A stretch of DNA of 64,000 nucleotides, taken from the NCBI RefSeq assembly GCF_042453785.1, contig NC_091675.1, positions 5,530,501 through 5,594,500 of the forward strand. Reading direction: 5' to 3'. This DNA comes from Malus domestica. Taxonomy: Eukaryota > Streptophyta > Magnoliopsida > Rosales > Rosaceae. Below, one piece after another: positions 53,276-64,000 of the stretch (position 1 is the stretch's first letter; the number at the start of each line of letters is the position of its first letter). The notes under the pieces were generated by a model. It was not told where the DNA came from and did not search any database. It worked only from the letters and a program-made list of their open reading frames with translations. Position numbers and translations under genes: made by a program.

Positions 53276-56200
53276 ATGCTTCGTGGTCTTTCCTTCTTTC
53301 TGGTATTGCTATCGTTTGTGAGTTCAGCCAAGGCTAATGGAAGAGAGGAAAAATGTCAAGTAACTCAACAGATAACTGCAAGAATCGGTTGTGTCATCGA
53401 TCTCAGCTCTCGCGTGGGTAAAGAACAAAAAATAGCCATGGAAATGGCTGTCCAAGATCTTTTTAAGTCGACCTGCGCTAAAGTGGACTTGCACCTGAAA
53501 GATTCTCAAGGGAACTCAGCTCGAGCAACAGCTGCAGGTAAATTTATATTTGCAGTACCAATTTGTAACCTTATATTTGAATGCCGATATCAGGGGTTTG
53601 TTTTTGTTTTGCAGCAATCAATCTCCTCAGCAGCAAACAGGTTGTGGCCATTGTCGGAGGACTGACCGTGCAGGAAGCAGCTCTTATCTCTGAGATTGAT
53701 AATATCACCGAGAGTATTGTTCCCATCATATCCCTTACTTCCACTGCAACGATCCCGCGATCAGCGTCACTTCAAAGGCCAATTTTCATCCAAATAGCTA
53801 ACGATATCGTCTTTCACATGCAATGCGTTGCAGCCTTAGTTGGTCATTTCCAATGGCGAAAGGTGACTGCAGTTTACGAGCGCAACAATGAATTTTCTTC
53901 CACTTCAGGGATCATAGCTCTCCTCTCTCATTCACTTAGCTTGGTCAACTCAGAGATTGAACACCACCGAGATTTCCCATCCTTGTCTTCTCTCTCTAAC
54001 CCGGATGCCTTCGTTGAAGAAGAGCTAAAGAAGTTGAGAAGCAAGAACAATAGGGTCTTCATAGTCATGCAATTCTCTTTGCAGTCAGCTGTCGTTTTCT
54101 TCGAAAAAGTGAAGCAGATGGGCATGATGGACAAAGGCTATGCGTGGATTGTCACAGATGAGATTGCAAGCCTTCTCGATTCTGTTAACACTTCTGTCAA
54201 GTATAATATGCAAGGTGTTATTGGTATTAAAACCAATTTTTTCGAGACAACTGCGTCATTCAGACAGTTCAAAACCAGATTTCGCAGGATATACGGACTA
54301 CAGTACCCTGACGAAGAAGAAACTTCTAGTCCTAGTATCTTCGCTCTCCGAGCTTATGATGCAACTGGGGCCATTACTCGAGCAGTGACAACATTGCAAC
54401 AGGGAAATGCTACCTCAGAAGAATTGTCTCAAAAAATTTTGTCTACTGCTTCCCTAGGTCTCAGTGGCATGCTAGAATTCAAGAACGGTATGCTAGCACA
54501 ACCACCGACGTTTCAAATCATTAACGTGGTTGGGAGAAGCTACAGAGAGATGGCATTTTGGTCGCCAAGATACGGTTTCTCAAAGAGCTTGATGGAAAAG
54601 GGGATGGATAATAGTTTTTCTGAAGTTTTGGGTTCAACCTATTGGCCTGGTGGCTTACAAACAACCCCAAATTGGTGGACTCCGGTCAATGTGGATCGAC
54701 CCTTAAAGATAGGGGTTCCTGCCAGGGGTGCATTCAAGCAGTTTGTGGACGTAAAACATGATCCTGGCACGAATGAAACACGCATCTCGGGATTTTCAAT
54801 CGATGTGTTTAAAGCAGCTGTCGAATATCTTCCTTATCAGTTGCCTTACGAGCTAGTTCCCTTCAATGGCTCGTATGATGAAATGGTGAAACTGGTCTAC
54901 AATAAGGTAGAGATTCTTTTCTTCTGGCTTTTCGTATTGACACTGTTTTCCTAGGGCTCTATTCTACAGACACTGATGACCATTTTAATCTATTTAAAGC
55001 AGAGCCTTGATGCAGCTGTTGGTGATTTCGAAGTCATATCTGATCGGTATCATTATGTTGAATTCACACAGCCATACATAAGCTCGGGGCTTGAGATGGT
55101 TGTTCCAGTGAAGCCAGATAAGCTGAAGGAAAAATGGATGTTCATGCGTGCCTTCACCACGGAAATGTGGTTCATGTTGTTTGTTACACACCTTGCTTTA
55201 TGCTTCGTTGTCTGGTTAATTGAAAATGAACATGGAGACAACCCCGAAATAAAGGGAATTGGGGCAATGCTTTGGTTCTCTGTCACCATCCTCTTCTTTG
55301 CAAACAGTAAGTACTCTCATAAAAAAAGAAAACAACCATACTGCTTTGTCGCAGTCCCTCCATCGCATACAGCCTAACATGTTTTTGTATATACGCAGGA
55401 GAACAAGTTCATAACAATTGGGCTCGGTTGGTTCTGGCTCCATGGTTAGTTGTGATTCTAGCTGTAACGGCCACTTTCACTGCAAGCCTCACCTCCATGA
55501 TGACTCTCTCTCAAGTCCACCCGTCCATGCTTGATATTGGCACACTTCATAAACTGAATGCAACCGTTGGTTGTAATGGCAACTCATTTATTGTTAGATA
55601 TTTGACCGATGTTTTAGATTTTAGACCCGAAAACATCAAAAGTATTGCCTCCATAGGTGACTACCCAAATGCCTTTGAGAAGCAAGATATTGCTGCGGCT
55701 TTCTTTGTTGTGCCTCATGCTAAAGTCTTCCTCGCAAAATACTGCAAGGGCTACGTGACAACAGGGCCTGTTTACAAGCCTAGCGGTTTTGGATTTGTGT
55801 GTTTCTCCCCTCCCTTCTTTAAACATTGTGTAGTCGTGTTTAATTTGTTTCTGCATAGCTTACATGTACCATACTTACGGATCATGCTGTGCACATAAAA
55901 TCCTTTTGAAAGGATAGTAATGCTAGAGGTAACTGAGTGAGTCATGTTTTTCTCGTTGTCTGCTGCAGGTTTTTCCAAAGGGTTCTCCTCTGGCTATTGA
56001 CATCTCGGAGGCAATGCTAGAGGCAACTGAGAATGGACAAATCGAAAAATTGGAAAAGCAAATGCTGGCCGGGCTGTCCTCTCCCAACTGTACTTCTTCA
56101 AACAACTTGAATGGTGGTCCAGTAGGAATAGGTCCTGGTCCTTTCTCTGGCCTATTTCAAATTTCTGGTCTTGCTTGTTCATTGGCATATTTGGTTATAG

Positions 56201-56295
56201 TTGCACGTATAGTGCGTAAGCATCTGCGGGACTTGAGCTACACGCGACTACAAGCAATGTTAACCGACACAAAAATGTGGAGACACTTAGCCTAG
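53276..56295 (+). CDS. Glutamate receptor-like channel (GLR, clade II type)
   Basis: Ligand-gated cation (calcium) channel subunit of the plasma or inner membranes. Five exons: 53276-53537, 53615-54906, 55003-55306, 55399-55796, 55969-56295. Phases agree and give 860 residues. A signal peptide ([20 protein letters not shown]) is followed by an ANF/LIVBP-like amino-terminal domain (about 30-400) and the S1 ligand lobe ([13 protein letters not shown], residues from about 475). M1 lies at about 573-594 ([20 protein letters not shown]), the M2 pore loop at about 605-620 ([17 protein letters not shown]), M3 at about 630-655 with [18 protein letters not shown], then S2, then M4 at about 811-835. 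M3 has TFTASLTSM where SYTA(N/S)LTSM is usual in plants. Length and exon plan fit a functional GLR2-type gene. The promoter lies within a duplicated block. Confidence 0.92.
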
Positions 56296-56551
56296 AGCTA
56301 TCGGAATTATAAGCATCATTGTTCCAGAAACACATACCTGAATTTAGCTGATTAAACAAAATTGTAAGCTCAGTCAGTGGCACAAGACTTGTTGCCGGTG
56401 AATGTGAATTTACCTGTTTCTGCATTCTTTCCTTTCAATGATTTTCATATCCGGCCAAAGTCAGTTCCGTTGTTTGGTTTCAGTTTATTTCAGGCAGGAT
56501 TGTTTGTAAACCCTGCAACTGCTAGCTGCTAAATAAGAGCACCGGGCGACC
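56296..56551. other. GLR 3' region
   Basis: Probable 3' UTR of the GLR gene (256 bases). Nothing else recognised. Confidence 0.5.
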
Positions 56552-57112
56552 TTAATGAACCCAGCCACTTGAATTTTGAGGTCTGCCAGCCTCCTTCCGA
56601 AAGCGTGCTCGCGAAACTTGGTTACATCCTCGGTCTTTTTTGATATTTCGCTCGCACTTTGGACGCGGCTGTGTGTTTTCAGTAATCCAATCTATATTAT
56701 CAATGCATTCTATATTTTCCAACTCATCTTTGTTCTTCAACATCATCCACTTTGCCACAATATCGCAGTTCATGGGACTGAGACCTTCCTCGTTATAATT
56801 TGAACAAAATCTGTAAGAGCAGAGGCAAGAAACATCACAAGTTCCGTAGCCACCAATAAAGTCTACAGCACAGTTGCAACCGGGAGCAGGGCACCACTTT
56901 CTCTTCCCGTTACTATCTTCCACATAAAACCTCAGAAGGTACCGCGAATACTTAGCCTTATCGGCATCACCATTGCCTTTGGTTACCGACACTGAGAGGA
57001 CCAAATCTTCGCCAACAGTAGCGCCACAGCGCAGATGAGGACATTTTAGAGACAAACATCCAACACCATCTTTGCCAATCGATTCGCTTACATAAGCTGC
57101 CCAACATGCCAT
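56552..57112 (-). pseudogene. ARIADNE-type RBR E3 ubiquitin ligase fragment
   Basis: A 186-codon open frame corresponding to the region after RING1 and the IBR domain of plant ARI proteins: CPHLRCGATVGEDLV, YLLRFYVEDSNGKRKWCPAPGC, AVDFIGGYGTCDVSCLCSYRFC, VAKWMMLKNKDELENI and TQPRPKCERNIKKDRGCNQV. The IBR reads CSNYNEE where the family has CWNCTEE, so one zinc-binding Cys is lost. RING1, the rest of RING2 with the catalytic Cys, and the C-terminal domain are missing; after KDRGCN the sequence leaves the family. No introns interrupt it, so it may be a retro-copied piece. It is unlikely to have ligase activity. Confidence 0.75.
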
Positions 57113-58286
57113 GTTATGCCACTCAAATTTTAGTTAATTTTAACGTACAATAGTGGGCAAATGTAGGTTAAGTTTGTTGACCAATTAATAAGTATGTTGT
57201 CTTTGCGTTTAAACTTCTTTCAACATAAATTTGAGTCGTGTTTATCGCATTATTATTGATTTGTTTTGTCATTAACTATAAAGAAAATATACGGTGGAAT
57301 GTAATTAGAGAACAACTTATAAAATACAAGTTCACTGTTTATCGTAACATCATATACTAACAATACAACCTCATACACAAAAAAACTCGTCATTGTATTA
57401 CTAATGTAAAACGAGCATGAAAGTTTTGTACCCGTGCTAAGCAAGTCATTTTTACATAGTTGGCCCACCACCGTCACATCATTCCAAGTACAAAATGGTT
57501 TTCCTCTCCAAGTCCAGCCAAAACCCGATCAAAACCCGTACGGTCCAGCAATATTCAGATTCAGCCTTTGCTTGTCAAATATGCAATGTATAGATCTTCG
57601 CCGACAAACCTAGTCGTTTGTACACTCGCCTTTTCCTCTCGGAGGCAGATTGTTCTGCCCTCCTGTTATTATCCTTTCTTATTTTGTTCAATCACGATTA
57701 AATCACGTCAATATTTTATATTAATTTTTTTATAAAGATAATAAAACAAAAAATAATAAGAATATAAAATGATGATATGATTCAATCGTGATCGTATAAA
57801 TAAAAATAAAATAAAAATGATATTCAAACAGGAAGACAGGCAAACTGCTACTCTCCTCTCTCTCTCCTCTTTTTCTCTCTCTAAAAAGTCAGAAACGAAA
57901 TTAATAAAATAAAAATTAAAAATCCTGCCTCTAAGATTCCAGTTCATGCGAGGAAGACGGTGGCGTCGATTGCACTCCATTCCCATTAAATCCATCGAAA
58001 ACCAGAATATTAATTAAGTAATTAATTAATTTATCCAGCTAAGCATATATAAATAGTGAATATTATTTATAAATTTTGTACTCTCACCGTCCCACGCATA
58101 TGCCAGTGCAGACTCCCTAGTATCCCTTCTGAACTCTTACTCTGTCATTTTCGCAAGCACTTGGTGCGCTAGATCTCTCCTCGAATTCCTGCCACGGGAA
58201 GCTTCTCTTCGCCGCCGCTGAAATGTTGAGCTTTTGAACCGTTTTGATCGGGTTCGAGCTTGATTTGATAGGGTTCGTCGGTGGAG
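57113..58286. other. Intergenic region and NDR kinase leader
   Basis: AT-rich with CT runs (57850-57890). No gene recognised. The final 150 bases are GC-richer and are probably the 5' UTR of the kinase gene. Confidence 0.45.
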
Positions 58287-62364
<4,078 letters not shown>

Positions 62365-62940
62365 ATTTTGTACTGCACCGCGTGTACTTATTTTTCTTCA
62401 TGCACGTAATCTGCAACAGAAGGCGTCGTTACTATTCAAGATTAGATTCGGCAACGTGCTTACACGAAGACATGAATAACAAGGTCAGCTCAAAGTTGAT
62501 ATGATCTTGGGTGCTATTTCTTTTATGACACCACCCCAAATACGCCTTTGATGTGTAACTGTTGTAAAATCCATCACTCTTAAGCTAAACATTTATTCCC
62601 GCTCCCCCTATTTTTCGGAGATCTGTTGTTTTAACATATAGAGATCCCCCTTTGGTACAAACTATCATTGTACATTAACAGGTTAATTCAGTTTTGTCTA
62701 TCAGAATGGATACATGTTTGAACTTTGTATCACATTAGCAAGTTGTACGGATGCTGTGGCAAATTGAATTTGATACCAACGATACATTATTTTGATCGGT
62801 GCGATGTTCTAACTGAGGGAGGAGGATTTGAACTTAGAATGTAAGGTGGGCAGGCACATTGTTCTGTTCAATTGGCCTTTGCTCACATTACGCCTCCATT
62901 TGTTGTTGACAAAGTGGATAAGAGGACAAAAAATGAACTT
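62365..62940. other. NDR kinase 3' region
   Basis: Presumed 3' UTR and downstream sequence. No gene recognised. Confidence 0.45.
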
Positions 62941-62949
62941 ATTTTGGGG

Positions 62950-63147
62950 TAATGAGGATCCTCTCCGGATCCTCAAATTGTGTTCGTTCATCGTACATGG
63001 TGCGGTCATAAATCATTTAAAATATTTTTATTTAAAATTAAATATGAATAATACTTAACGAAAACTGATCGCATGATGTACGATAAACGAACATGATTTG
63101 ATTATCCTTAGATCCTCATATAGAGGATCCGGAGAGGATCCTCATTC
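62950..63147. mobile_element. 198-bp Mutator-type MITE
   Basis: Inverted ends aatgaggatcctctccggat (from 62951) and atccggagaggatcctcatt (to 63146) are perfect complements. The 9-bp duplication attttgggg flanks it exactly (62941-62949, 63148-63156), which indicates Mutator-type transposition. Subterminal words (cgttcatcgtaca / tgtacgataaacga) extend the inverted symmetry. Non-coding. Confidence 0.9.
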
Positions 63148-63156
63148 ATTTTGGGG

Positions 63157-64000
63157 GGCTTCACCTGTCCATTTGTTGTAGCAAAGAAAATCACTTATTC
63201 ATTTGTACACTCATTATTTTTGTGACAAGTGGCACCGCCAAACTTTGATGAATGCATATCTGTTGGCTTGCAATTATCAATGGTAGCTACATGCTCTTGG
63301 TGCCTTTCCCTTCTTTCTTTCTATGTTAGCTACTCATTTAATTAACTATGTAGTAACATAATATTTAGCCAAAACAATGTTTATAACTTTATGTGGTTAA
63401 GAACAATTAGATGATTACACGATTTTTGATAGATTCATTTTTCTAAAGATATTTTACAAGATATGATCAATTTTTATAAAGACGTTTTACATGGTAGATG
63501 GTTCCTAACTTCCTATTTTAAAGTTACATTGCATAATGTGAAAAAACGAGAAAAAATAAAAGAAATGCGTGCAAAGGTAATGTGGCTAGCTTTCTCAACC
63601 AATACAAATGATCTTGTAGATCTGAGTTTAACCAAGTTGACTATTGCAGTGTGCTACACCATTTACATTCAAGTTTGAATCTCCTCCTTATAGATTAGAT
63701 GAATTTAGTATAATAATCTTATCCTTTGTCAAAAAAGAATATTGAAGTGGTGAGTTCAAATTTTCTGCACTCAATTTGTGTATGTGGCTTCTCTGTTGTC
63801 TCTATCATTGATTGACACGAGTTATAAACTTAGCCCTCCTTATTTTTATTATTATAAACTTAACACGTGTCATTAATAATAATAATCAACGTCACAAATA
63901 AGCCACACGCAAAATGCGTGCATAGATTTGATCTCTGAATGGCTTTTTAGCTAAAATGGTCCATGAGATTTGCATAACTCCTCACTTTAATCCTTGAAAT
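63157..64000. other. Right edge, no gene recognised
   Basis: AT-rich sequence. The last 60 bases (gctaaaatggtccatgagatttgcataactc...) look like the start of a dispersed repeat cut by the window edge. Confidence 0.4.

Overview
This is a stretch of plant nuclear DNA: intron-rich genes with GT/AG introns, AT-rich intergenic sequence and many plant-type transposons. The gene set (plant TGS1 with a WW domain, THO5, ABF/AREB bZIP, two DUF247 proteins, DCL, a GLR channel, an NDR kinase) and the look of several repeats suggest a woody rosid, most likely Rosaceae of the apple/pear group. That taxonomic guess rests on memory and was not tested.

Layout. 295-3891 (minus) is a trimethylguanosine synthase gene (TGS1a), head to head with a broken THO5 copy (6053-6425, plus). 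Their shared promoter is split by a Mutator-like element with long terminal inverted repeats that carries an NB-ARC resistance-gene fragment (4109-5839). A dead PIF/Harbinger element follows (6551-8447), then about 1 kb of unassigned sequence and a DUF247 gene (9451-11060, minus). A second TGS1 copy (TGS1b) runs from 25752 down to about 21893, with its original stop at 12825. The two parts of its last exon are separated by a 9.1 kb LTR retrotransposon (12846-21935) with near-identical LTRs. A degenerate Ty1/copia element (25807-31832) lies between TGS1b and its head-to-head partner, an intact seven-exon THO5 gene (32241-35706, plus). So a divergent TGS1-THO5 pair was duplicated: one THO5 decayed, and each promoter received a transposon.

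From 36248 the window is calmer: an ABF/AREB bZIP gene (36248-38724, minus, tail to tail with THO5), about 6 kb of intergenic repeats, a second DUF247 gene (45929-47314, minus), a DCL/DUF3223 plastid gene (48743-50384, minus) with small relics of itself scattered around, a duplicated roughly 1 kb promoter block leading into a clade-II-like glutamate receptor gene (53276-56295, plus), an ARIADNE RBR fragment (56552-57112, minus), and a 12-exon NDR/AGC kinase gene (58287-62364, plus). A small 9-bp-TSD MITE lies near the right edge.

The genes are not an operon-like unit. TGS1 (snRNA/snoRNA cap hypermethylation) and THO5 (mRNP assembly and export) are both RNA-biogenesis factors arranged around a bidirectional promoter. 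The least ordinary features are the retrotransposon that rewrites the C-terminus of TGS1b, the antisense coiled-coil ORF with its own TATA box inside that retrotransposon, and the NB-ARC-carrying MULE, whose empty insertion site is preserved in the paralogous copy. Exon boundaries were placed by eye from GT/AG sites, reading-frame continuity and comparison between the two copies.
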